Positions 1-5,352 are shown, counted from the first letter of the stretch. The stretch: 7,111 nucleotides of DNA from Methanotrichaceae archaeon (GCA_013329455.1 DUKF01000172.1:1-7111), one strand, 5' to 3'. The notes: generated from the sequence alone by a model not told the origin. A program made the numbers and translations.

Positions 1-807
1 GAGGAGCTTCTCGTAAAATACGGCGGTGTACTCCTCGGGAGTCAACCAGTGGGTCCTGTGCCCTGTGGCCTCCATCACCGAGAATATCTCCTTTATCACC
101 GCCTCCATGATCTCTCTTGAATGGGGCCATTGGCCGAGGATGCCGTAGGGTACGCTGAAGATTGCACCGAGGGGGTTCAGGGCGCAGTTGTAGAGCATCT
201 TCGCCCAGAGATCCTTTCCAACGTCTTCGACGACCTCAGTGGGTATGCCACCTTTGGAGATCGCCTCTGCAAGGGGCCTCATGGGGTTGAGGTCTGAGCC
301 GAAGAGGCTTCCCAGGTGGATCGAGTCGGCGTGGACCGTCACATCGACTACGTTTTTCTGGGGCCTTTGAAAGCCGGTGATCACCCTCGCGTTGTAGATT
401 TTGTCTTTGGGAAAATGATCGTTGAAAATCTCGGTGTTCCCCCAGCCGTTCTGGAATAGGACGATCTTGCCCCTATTGCCGAGGATTTCGGGGCGGAGGG
501 ATAGTTCAAATGCTGCCCTCTCGGAGCCGTTGGACTTGGTGCAGACGAGGACATAATCATAATCGCAATCGCAGCTGCAGTCACGGCTGGATTTGTTTTG
601 GGGAACGTCGTTTAAAGAGGCGTACGATCCGAACTTGTCGGGTCCGAACTCGAAGGAGCCAAAGATCCCGGTCCTCACCAGGCCGTCCTTCCTCAAAGCC
701 GAGACCGTCCCCTCTCTTGCGATTATGTCGACCTTTTCGCCGGACCGGATCAGGCAGCTTGCAATCCCGAGCCCGACCGCGCCGCCTCCGTAGATTAAAG
801 CCTTCAT
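1..807 (-). CDS. panE: 2-dehydropantoate 2-reductase (ketopantoate reductase), C-terminus cut by window edge
   Basis: This enzyme reduces 2-dehydropantoate to pantoate with NADPH in the cytoplasm, a step towards pantothenate and coenzyme A. I translated the minus strand from the ATG at 805-807 and found 269 codons with no stop, running off the left edge; family members are usually about 300 residues, so roughly 30-40 are missing. The N-terminus MKALIYGGGAVGLG carries the Rossmann dinucleotide motif GxGxxG (G7, G9, G12). QNG at 119-121 is the family's cofactor-contact motif. The segment WAKMLYNCALNP (201-212) holds the expected catalytic Lys203 with Asn207 and Asn211. The catalytic Glu of the C-terminal domain would lie outside the window. 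Residues 76-84 (DCSCDCDYD) are an odd Cys/Asp-rich loop where family members have an ordinary strand entry. It is the last visible gene of a minus-strand operon, 40 nt after the DUF2953-type gene, and its ribosome-binding region lies in a hairpin. Confidence 0.93.
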   Translation of the reverse strand, partial: MKALIYGGGAVGLGIASCLIRSGEKVDIIAREGTVSALRKDGLVRTGIFGSFEFGPDKFGSYASLNDVPQNKSSRDCSCDCDYDYVLVCTKSNGSERAAFELSLRPEILGNRGKIVLFQNGWGNTEIFNDHFPKDKIYNARVITGFQRPQKNVVDVTVHADSIHLGSLFGSDLNPMRPLAEAISKGGIPTEVVEDVGKDLWAKMLYNCALNPLGAIFSVPYGILGQWPHSREIMEAVIKEIFSVMEATGHRTHWLTPEEYTAVFYEKLL

Positions 808-810
808 CCT

Positions 811-830
811 AGAGCCCTCAAAAGGGCTCT
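811..830 (-). promoter_or_regulatory. Hairpin in the panE ribosome-binding region
   Basis: AGAGCCCT and AGGGCTCT form a perfect 8-bp inverted repeat with a 4-nt loop. On the minus strand the hairpin ends three bases before the panE ATG, and its right arm contains the only Shine-Dalgarno-like bases (GAGGG) available to panE. Folding would therefore hide the ribosome-binding site. On the plus strand the same repeat is followed by TTTT, but no gene runs towards it on that strand. The hairpin is seen directly; the regulatory role is inference, and it could also be an mRNA processing or stability element between the two cistrons. Confidence 0.5.
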
Positions 831-847
831 TTTGGACTTAATCTACT

Positions 848-1483
848 TCACCTCTTCCCCCGCTTCATGGAGATCGCTTTCAAGCCCGCCCTCCAGGTCG
901 GCGGCGAGAGGAGGAATCTAATCATGGGTGGAACAGTTTTGTATGGCCAGATCCTCAGCTTCCCCTCAACAGACCCCTCAAGCGTCTCCTCGGAGAAGCA
1001 GGGCACGATCCTCGCCCTCAGCGGGGTGAGGGCTTCCAAAGGGATCAGAACCGCCCAGAGAAGGCCGACGACCTCTGCCGTCTCCGCCGGATCTGAGAGT
1101 CCAAGCCTGATATCGATCCATAGGAATTGGACTCGAAGAGCTCTGACCAAGCCCCTCAATAGATGCGTCAGGTTTCTGAGAAAGCCCTCGGTTCTCAGCA
1201 CTTCGAGGGCGATTCTGGACGAACCCGGACCCACCTTCGTATCTTTCTCCTTCCCTTTTTTCTCTTCCTCGTTCTCCGAGGGCCCCTGCTCGACGGCGCT
1301 GCGAGACATGTCTTTCTGGAGGAGGCCGAAGAGCCAGCCGATTTTCATCCTGGTCTCGGGACGATCCCCGCCTCTTGAAACCCTCCCCTCCAGATCGATG
1401 GGAACCAGGAGGAGAAGCGCCAGTAAAATGAGAAGGAGAAGCAGGAGCAGAAGCGCTGAGTCCAGGATCGAGAGGTGGGTCAT
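848..1483 (-). CDS. DUF2953-type membrane-anchored protein (YtfI-like)
   Basis: This is a 211-residue protein of unknown biochemical role. Residues 8-28 are an almost pure Leu/Ile/Ala segment, so it is probably a single N-terminal membrane anchor followed by VPIDLEGRV, as usual at the start of DUF2953 proteins. A short domain piece with KIGWLFGLL (47-55) precedes a charged low-complexity linker (about 65-85, rich in E and K). The second half (about 90-205) carries GLSDPAETAEVVGLLWA (128-144), which matches my memory of the family's conserved Gly-x-x-Asp-Pro...Thr/Ala core. The start is supported by GGTGA at 1493-1497, nine bases before the ATG and overlapping the end of the gerW-like gene. 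The neighbouring GerW-family gene strengthens the assignment, because ytfI (DUF2953) and ytfJ (GerW) are adjacent in Bacillus. The function in archaea is unknown; a partnership with the GerW protein at the membrane is inference. Confidence 0.8.
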   Translation of the reverse strand: MTHLSILDSALLLLLLLLILLALLLLVPIDLEGRVSRGGDRPETRMKIGWLFGLLQKDMSRSAVEQGPSENEEEKKGKEKDTKVGPGSSRIALEVLRTEGFLRNLTHLLRGLVRALRVQFLWIDIRLGLSDPAETAEVVGLLWAVLIPLEALTPLRARIVPCFSEETLEGSVEGKLRIWPYKTVPPMIRFLLSPPTWRAGLKAISMKRGKR

Positions 1484-1497
1484 GGAGGGCTTTCACC

Positions 1498-1920
1498 CTA
1501 CTCCACCTTTATCCCCTTTCCTTTCCCTTCCTCTTTCTTCTCCTCGGACCCTTTATGCTTCCTTTTCTCTCTATCCTGTTCCCACTCGTCGATCTCCTTC
1601 TTAATCAGCTGGGGAACCTTCTCTACCACCCGGTCGATCATGGAACCGCTTCCTTCCCGGACCGGCTCCACCCGGACCATGTCTTCCTCTATGATGATCA
1701 CGGCCACGGGCTTCATGCCAAAGCCGCCACCTGCGCCGCCGCCGGTCCCTTCATCCTCCTTTCCGGATCCCGCCCCGGCCCCGAATGCGGCACCGACGCT
1801 CAAAAGCGGGACTACGGTCTTTTCGCCGGCCCTGATCGCCTCACCGATGACGGTTTTGCTCGTCAAGAGCTTCTCCATCTCGGTGATGGTGGCCTTCAAC
1901 AGAGTTTCAACTTCGCTCAT
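1498..1920 (-). CDS. GerW/YtfJ-family protein
   Basis: This 140-residue protein is recognised from the family layout. A helical N-terminus (1-33) is followed by KTVVPLLSVGAAFGAGAG (34-51), a Gly-rich flexible stretch (50-68, GTGGGAGGGFG) and the strand PVAVIIIEEDMVRVEPV (71-87). After that comes an amphipathic helix (about 94-112) and a highly charged Lys/Glu-rich tail (113-140). In Bacillus the homologue is a spore protein needed for normal germination, but family members are widespread in non-spore-formers and archaea, where the role is not known. There is no signal peptide, so it should be cytoplasmic; the basic tail could bind nucleic acid or acidic membrane surfaces (inference). GAGG lies seven bases before the ATG. 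It is the first gene of the operon, and the next gene's ribosome-binding site follows its TAG stop directly, suggesting coupled translation. Confidence 0.88.
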   Translation of the reverse strand: MSEVETLLKATITEMEKLLTSKTVIGEAIRAGEKTVVPLLSVGAAFGAGAGSGKEDEGTGGGAGGGFGMKPVAVIIIEEDMVRVEPVREGSGSMIDRVVEKVPQLIKKEIDEWEQDREKRKHKGSEEKKEEGKGKGIKVE

Positions 1921-1930
1921 ATTTCATCCT

Positions 1931-1966
1931 CATATAGAATGGGCGCTGAGACGTTAAAAACATTTC
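1931..1966 (-). promoter_or_regulatory. Probable promoter of the gerW-DUF2953-panE operon
   Basis: Reading the minus strand, GGAAATGTTTTTAAC resembles a BRE plus TATA-like element (TATA part about 1953-1965). Counting about 26 nt downstream puts transcription start near 1933. That gives a leader of roughly 13 nt, still long enough to hold the GAGG ribosome-binding site before the ATG at 1920. The match to a TATA consensus is loose. Confidence 0.38.
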
Positions 1967-2126
1967 CTAAGAATTACGTCAGAGGAATGTGGAAGGGGAT
2001 AGAACGACGCAAGATAGGACGATACCAGCATTTCGTCTTTATTCCTCTCTCATGGCGGTCATTCAAATGCAGAAGGTGGATATCCAGAGGATCATGATCA
2101 CATCAGATCTTTTAACACTAAATTTG

Positions 2127-2137
2127 GTAAAAATATG
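2127..2137 (+). promoter_or_regulatory. TATA-like box ahead of the small ORF
   Basis: The AT-rich run GTAAAAATATG sits in a locally AT-rich stretch. A start about 26 nt downstream, near 2158-2160, would give a leader of about 12 nt to the ATG at 2172. It is supported only by base composition and spacing. Confidence 0.33.
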
Positions 2138-2171
2138 AAAATATCCGTTGGCGAGAGGGTATAGAAGGATC

Positions 2172-2396
2172 ATGAGAGCGAACTGGGTGTATCAGGAAGA
2201 TCAACCGGTGGTTAGAACTGGAGAGTGGGACATATTTCGTTTGGAAATCCTGGATCACCTGATACTGAGCTTATACACAGATCTTCCGGAAATGATCGGC
2301 TCAAAGATGAATAAGGGGGTCCATTCCAAATTAAAAATTACTGAAATACTGGATATCTTTTCAAACCCAAAAATAATCATGGAAATGGGTTATTGA
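2172..2396 (+). CDS. Small hypothetical protein (74 aa)
   Basis: I do not recognise this product. The frame runs from ATG 2172 to TGA 2394-2396 and gives an acidic-to-neutral, mostly helical protein with no Cys, no signal peptide and no obvious motif. The N-terminus MRANWVYQEDQPVVRTGEWD looks like ordinary folded protein and not like random translation, and the C-terminal half (LKITEILDIFSNPKIIMEMGY) is amphipathic. GAAGG at 2164-2168 is only three bases from the ATG, which is short; a TTG at 2148 in the same frame is an alternative start. Support for a real unit comes from a TATA-like run upstream and a hairpin with T6 that begins at the stop codon. It is AT-richer than the flanking metabolic genes, so it could be an acquired gene, a remnant of a longer one, or chance. 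Confidence 0.42.
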   Translation: MRANWVYQEDQPVVRTGEWDIFRLEILDHLILSLYTDLPEMIGSKMNKGVHSKLKITEILDIFSNPKIIMEMGY

Positions 2397-2450
2397 AGGT
2401 TGAAAAGTCCGAAAATAGACTGTTCTTCACAAAACACTTCAACCTTTTTT
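2396..2450 (+). terminator. Hairpin plus T6 after the small ORF
   Basis: AAGGTTGAA (2396-2404) and TTCAACCTT (2438-2446) are perfect 9-bp inverted arms, and the right arm runs into six T residues (2445-2450). The 33-nt loop is long but contains an inner AGTC/GACT pairing that could shorten it. T-rich ends are typical of archaeal termination. Its position at the stop codon suggests that the small ORF upstream is transcribed. Confidence 0.55.
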
Positions 2451-2463
2451 AACTACACTAAGT

Positions 2464-2477
2464 CAAAGTATTTATAT
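2464..2477 (+). promoter_or_regulatory. BRE/TATA promoter of the KamA-family gene
   Basis: CAAAG followed by TATTTATAT is a good archaeal BRE/TATA pair. Transcription would start near 2498-2502, leaving a leader of about 205 nt before the chosen ATG at 2705. It lies just after the preceding terminator, as expected for an independent unit. Confidence 0.6.
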
Positions 2478-2499
2478 CAAAACACAGCAAAATCTAAGG

Positions 2500-2704
2500 T
2501 GGACGCTCAAGAGACGCTCAAGTCAGAACCTGGAGATTTTGGCAGGTCAGATTAAAATTCGTCAAACTCGTTGGCCCGGTGGCCTCCGCTCCAGAATCAT
2601 CGTCGGATCCTTTGGATCCTTCATTTTGCGACCTTCGAACCCAGGAACCATCATCCGAAATCCAACCTTCTAGATCGGGCCAGCGACAAAAGGAGGCCCT
2701 TATT
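2500..2704 (+). promoter_or_regulatory. Long 5' leader of the KamA-family gene
   Basis: This roughly 205-nt stretch lies between the inferred transcript start and the ATG. It begins with a near-perfect tandem repeat of an 11-nt unit (GACGCTCAAGA at 2502-2512, GACGCTCAAG at 2513-2522). It then holds small hairpin candidates: GGCC-CGGT-GGCC (2573-2584) and GGATCC-TTT-GGATCC (2605-2619). It ends with the strong ribosome-binding site AGGAGG (2691-2696). Part of it is open in the frame of the gene from GTG 2579, but that extension has no ribosome-binding site and a low-complexity Ser/Pro-rich composition. I do not recognise a known riboswitch class. Confidence 0.4.
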
Positions 2705-3898
2705 ATGACGTGGCAAGAAGAACTCAAAGAGAATATAAGCTCCATCGAAGGGCTGAAGGAATACATCGATATAAACCCGAATGAAGAGAACCCGTTACAA
2801 AAAGTCATAGATGCTCACCCCATGAGCATAACAAGGTACTACATCTCCCTTATAGACAAAAGCGACTCCAAAGACCCGATAAGAAAGATGGCCGTCCCCT
2901 CGAAGGAGGAGCTGAACCTCGTAGGCTCTTACGACACCAGCGGCGAGAAGGAGAACACCAAAATGCCGGGCCTCCAGCACAAGTACGCCCAGACCGCTCT
3001 TGTCCTCTCGACCAATCGCTGCGCCATGTACTGTAGACACTGCTTTCGAAAGAGGCTCGTCGGCCTTCCCAACGACGAGGTGATGCGCAGGTTCCAGGAG
3101 GCGGCAGAGTACATCAGGGGCCATCGGGAGATCAACAACGTCCTAATCACCGGAGGAGATCCCCTGGTCCTCCCAACCGAAGTCCTCGGTCAGTTCCTGG
3201 AGGACCTATCCTTCCTCGATGGTGGTTCATTCATCAGGTTCGGAAGCCGCATTCCAGTAACCTTCCCCGAGCGGATAATCGAGGACAAAAAGCTCCAGGA
3301 GGAGCTCGAGAAGTACTCGAGACGGGATCGGAGGGTCTACCTCGTAACCCAGTTCAACCACCCCAAGGAGGTCACCCATCAGGCAGCGGAAGCTGTCGAC
3401 ACCTTGATGCGCTGCGGCGTAGTCGTCAACAACCAGACCGTCCTCCTCAAGGGTGTAAACGACAACCCCCAGACCCTCGCAGAGCTTCAGAACAAGCTGG
3501 TCAGCATAGGCGTCAACCCCTACTACGTCTTCCAGTGCAGGCCCGTCAAGAGGGTGAAGCACCACTTCCAGGTCCCCCTCTGCCGGGGCTGCGAGGTCGT
3601 CGAGGAGGCGAAGAGAAGGCTGAACGGCCACAGCAAGAGGTTTCGGTACATCATGTCTCACAGGACCGGCAAAATCGAGATCGTAGGAACCATGGATGAT
3701 GAGATTTACCTCAAGTATCACCAGGCCAAGGACAAAAGCGAGATCGGACGGCTCTTCAAGCGGAGGCTGACCGAGAAGGCAGGCTGGCTCGACGATCTGT
3801 TGCCGGTCGGGGACTTTTCGGAGTCGAAGGCTGCCACCCGAAGCCACCCGGCGCAGTCGCAGCACTGGGGCCATCATCAGGCGCATCGGTACAGGTGA
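2705..3898 (+). CDS. kamA: KamA-family radical SAM, PLP-dependent aminomutase (substrate uncertain)
   Basis: This 397-residue cytoplasmic enzyme belongs to the lysine 2,3-aminomutase family, which uses S-adenosylmethionine, a 4Fe-4S cluster and pyridoxal phosphate to move an amino group from C2 to C3 of an amino acid. The symbol is used as a family label. The cluster motif CX3CX2C is C106, C110, C113 in NRCAMYCRHCFRKR; TGGDPL (149-154) is the radical SAM glycine motif; Lys323 in SHRTGK is the likely PLP lysine. Differences from true lysine enzymes are clear: QCRP (277-280) has Arg279 where Asp is expected, the usual PGGGGK is replaced by SHRTGK without the second Asp, and the C-terminal Cys cluster that binds zinc is absent. 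I chose ATG 2705 because AGGAGG ends eight bases before it and the family similarity begins there; GTG 2579 would add 42 low-complexity residues. No ablB-type acetyltransferase gene is adjacent. The family call is firm, the substrate is not. Confidence 0.92.
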   Translation: MTWQEELKENISSIEGLKEYIDINPNEENPLQKVIDAHPMSITRYYISLIDKSDSKDPIRKMAVPSKEELNLVGSYDTSGEKENTKMPGLQHKYAQTALVLSTNRCAMYCRHCFRKRLVGLPNDEVMRRFQEAAEYIRGHREINNVLITGGDPLVLPTEVLGQFLEDLSFLDGGSFIRFGSRIPVTFPERIIEDKKLQEELEKYSRRDRRVYLVTQFNHPKEVTHQAAEAVDTLMRCGVVVNNQTVLLKGVNDNPQTLAELQNKLVSIGVNPYYVFQCRPVKRVKHHFQVPLCRGCEVVEEAKRRLNGHSKRFRYIMSHRTGKIEIVGTMDDEIYLKYHQAKDKSEIGRLFKRRLTEKAGWLDDLLPVGDFSESKAATRSHPAQSQHWGHHQAHRYR

Positions 3899-4241
3899 CA
3901 CTCGATTATCTGGTTTTATGGGCCAATCCAGCTTTCGGCGGCCCCCTGCTTTTTTTAAGGAAATAGCCCGAAGGTACAATCCCTCCCACGACACGAGAAA
4001 ATCGAAGCTAGGCTATTTTAAATCAATCTCGAATAAAAACGACAACAGCTTATCGTATCAGCCACTCCCTGGAGTTCGGGCGCTCGGGAATTCCTCCACA
4101 TTTGCAAAGGTTTGGCAAGACTCGCCCGATGCTATCGACTACCTCTAATTAAACGTCAGCTCTTTCTACCACAATCAAACTTCTCGCAGAATTCTCGGTC
4201 CGCAGAAGCCCAGTAGCATAACTATTAGGCTGGCGCAAGGA
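3899..4241 (+). other. Gene-poor spacer with T-tract terminator
   Basis: This stretch separates the aminomutase gene from the Cys-rich secreted protein gene. Near its start, GGGCC (3920-3924) and GGCCC (3940-3944) can pair ahead of T7 (3950-3956), a plausible terminator for the upstream gene. AAATAGCC (3961-3968) and GGCTATTT (4011-4018) form another 8-bp inverted repeat with a 42-nt spacer. A 76-codon open frame (3918-4148, plus) exists, but its ATG lies inside the terminator hairpin, it has no ribosome-binding site and its composition is unconvincing, so I do not call it a gene. On the minus strand a short piece containing CKCGGIPERP is interrupted by several stops. It could be a decayed gene, but I cannot identify it. 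Confidence 0.5.
3920..3956 (+). terminator. Terminator of the KamA-family gene
   Basis: A 5-bp GC stem (GGGCC/GGCCC) with a 15-nt loop is followed five bases later by seven T residues. It begins 21 nt after the TGA stop. The T tract alone would be adequate for archaeal termination. Confidence 0.5.
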
Positions 4242-4250
4242 TCATATATT
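4242..4250 (+). promoter_or_regulatory. TATA box of the Cys-rich secreted protein gene
   Basis: TCATATATT is a good TATA-like element. A start about 27 nt downstream falls at 4270-4275. That makes the ATG at 4269 unlikely as a ribosome-bound start, but leaves either a leaderless start at ATG 4275 or, preferred here, a leader of about 54 nt to ATG 4326. Confidence 0.5.
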
Positions 4251-4325
4251 TCGGACGCCTCTAAAAATATGGTGATGACTGAGACGAAGAAGATCAGCCA
4301 CTGCCAGAATCAAGGGGGGTTAAAT

Positions 4326-5045
4326 ATGAGAATAATCGCGTTAGTTTCTATGGCGACGATATTCGGCCTGATTTTTATGGTCTGTCCATCAATTTGTACA
4401 GAGGCCGAAGATGACGGGATTGTCACCACAGGCGAAGTTGAGATCTTGGCCGGGTCCTTTGTCAGTTTAGAGATGGATAATCTCCGGGCCCAGGATGATA
4501 GAGTTCAAAAAGCGGATCAGTATCTTGCGAGCCTTGGTTTCCAGCCGGCCAAAGAGGAGATGACTGACAACTTATTCGGAATTAAGCAGAATTACTCCGG
4601 GCTAGTAGATGGGGTGGATGAAGAGCAGACTTATGAGCTCTACCTCCAGGAGTATTCAAACCCCGATTCGGAGATGACCGCCGCCGTCGGCCGGATTGTG
4701 TTAAGAGACTCTGCGGGAACTTATACAAACACCTACACCTTCATCCTGGAGGCTCCGAAGGCGGACGTCTCTTCGATCCAGGAATATTACGTCGGAGGGT
4801 CGCCGGTGGCGCTTGAGATAGTGGAGGCGAACAGCTGGTGGACCTGCATTATAGGCCAATTGCCCAAGATCGGAGATGAGTGCGGATCGTCGATCAAAAA
4901 TTGTAGCCCAACAGCCACATCCATCGTAGGCTATATCGGTTGTGTCGCCACCAACTGCGGTCCCAGCTTCTCTAAGGCCTCGATCTGCTGCAGCTGCGGT
5001 TGCGACCGGTGGTGCAGGTGGGCGTACGGATGCTGTAACATGTAA
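4326..5045 (+). CDS. Secreted Cys-rich protein, possible halocin C8-like archaeocin precursor
   Basis: This 239-residue protein has three visible parts. Residues 1-26 form a Sec-type signal peptide (MR, hydrophobic IIALVSMATIFGLIFMVC, then a polar stretch with TEA before EDD). Residues about 27-170 are acidic, contain no Cys and look like a folded soluble domain. Residues 171-239 are Cys-rich, with 12 Cys at 174, 186, 193, 206, 211, 221, 222, 224, 226, 230, 236 and 237, ending CCSCGCDRWC and YGCCNM. A GG pair at 157-158 precedes this block. Halocin C8 precursors share the plan of leader, pro/immunity region and a C-terminal Cys-rich peptide of similar size, and CSPT followed by a spaced pair of Cys (193-211) fits my memory of that domain. 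Homology is not proven by eye. A metal-binding or disulfide-rich surface protein is the alternative. ATG 4326 was chosen for its G-rich ribosome-binding site (4314-4320); ATG 4275 or 4269 in frame would only lengthen the signal n-region. No transporter or separate immunity gene is adjacent. Confidence 0.82.
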   Translation: MRIIALVSMATIFGLIFMVCPSICTEAEDDGIVTTGEVEILAGSFVSLEMDNLRAQDDRVQKADQYLASLGFQPAKEEMTDNLFGIKQNYSGLVDGVDEEQTYELYLQEYSNPDSEMTAAVGRIVLRDSAGTYTNTYTFILEAPKADVSSIQEYYVGGSPVALEIVEANSWWTCIIGQLPKIGDECGSSIKNCSPTATSIVGYIGCVATNCGPSFSKASICCSCGCDRWCRWAYGCCNM

Positions 5046-5060
5046 TTGTCGGACTGGAAT

Positions 5061-5094
5061 GGTAGTATAAACGTCATAGGCGTTTTATACTGCC
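5061..5094 (+). terminator. Strong hairpin terminator after the Cys-rich protein gene
   Basis: GGTAGTATAAACG and CGTTTTATACTGCC pair over 13 positions, with one G-T wobble and one bulged T, around a 7-nt loop. The hairpin begins 15 nt after the TAA stop and is followed by an A/T-rich stretch without a clean T run. It lies between this gene and the oppositely oriented tRNA pair, so it may block read-through from the plus strand. Confidence 0.65.
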
Positions 5095-5151
5095 AAAAAT
5101 TTCTATTTAGTTGTATCGTTTAACCGAAAACAAACGGCAACAACTCTCTTC

Positions 5152-5163
5152 TAAAGAAAATTA
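5152..5163 (-). terminator. T-rich terminator of the tRNA pair
   Basis: On the minus strand, AATTTTCTTTAG follows the tRNA-Phe 3' end after two to three bases. Oligo-T tracts directly after stable RNA genes are typical of archaeal termination. Confidence 0.5.
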
Positions 5164-5164
5164 G

Positions 5165-5238
5165 TGCCCAGACCCGGATTCGAACCGGGGACAGCCAGAT
5201 CTTCAGTCTGGCGCTCTCCCGGACTGAGCTACCTGGGC
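5165..5238 (-). tRNA. tRNA-Phe (GAA)
   Basis: The minus strand folds into a complete 74-nt cloverleaf. The acceptor stem is GCCCAGG/TCTGGGC with discriminator A, the D arm is GCTC/GAGC, and the anticodon stem is CCAGA/TCTGG with loop CTGAAGA (anticodon GAA at 5202-5204). The variable loop has five bases, and the T arm is CCCGG/CCGGG with loop TTCGAAT. CCA is not encoded and must be added enzymatically. It lies eight bases after tRNA-Val and is probably cotranscribed with it. Confidence 0.97.
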
Positions 5239-5246
5239 AAGTTAGG

Positions 5247-5320
5247 TGGGCTCGATGCGATTCGAACGCATGATCCCCGCCATGTCAAGGCGATGTCATA
5301 ACCAGCTAGACCACGAGCCC
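5247..5320 (-). tRNA. tRNA-Val (GAC)
   Basis: The minus strand folds into a 74-nt cloverleaf. The acceptor stem is GGGCTCG/CGAGCCC with discriminator A, the anticodon stem is TCGCC/GGCGG with loop TTGACAT (anticodon GAC at 5284-5286), and the T arm is ATGCG/CGCAT with loop TTCGAAT. It reads GTC and GTT valine codons. CCA is not encoded. It is the first gene of a two-tRNA transcript. Confidence 0.96.
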
Positions 5321-5352
5321 ACAACCAACGGATGCTCCAACTGAGCTTTTCA

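Noticed and set aside
978..1496. Minus-strand open frame of 172 codons overlapping the DUF2953-type gene
   Set aside because: It is the same strand in another frame, with a low-complexity Arg/Gly/Ser composition, while the 848-1483 frame has a membrane anchor and family motifs.
867..1604. Plus-strand open frame of 245 codons opposite the DUF2953 and GerW-type genes
   Set aside because: It is Ser/Arg/Pro-rich, spans the boundary of two recognisable minus-strand genes and has no ribosome-binding site; it is a shadow of them.
1555..2097. Plus-strand open frame of 180 codons running into the intergenic region
   Set aside because: Its first two thirds lie opposite the GerW-family gene, and the remainder has no recognisable protein features.
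2090..2099. Perfect 10-bp palindrome GATCATGATC as a possible operator
   Set aside because: It is a single short copy in a GATC-rich spot and not placed at either promoter; chance is sufficient.
2579..2704. N-terminal extension of the KamA-family protein from GTG 2579
   Set aside because: It has no Shine-Dalgarno sequence and a Ser/Pro-rich low-complexity composition, and a strong AGGAGG stands before ATG 2705.
3227..3994. Minus-strand open frame of 255 codons opposite the KamA-family gene
   Set aside because: It follows from codon bias of the real gene on the plus strand; there is no motif and no ribosome-binding site.
3918..4148. Plus-strand open frame of 76 codons in the spacer
   Set aside because: The ATG lies inside a terminator-like hairpin, there is no ribosome-binding site and the composition is not protein-like.
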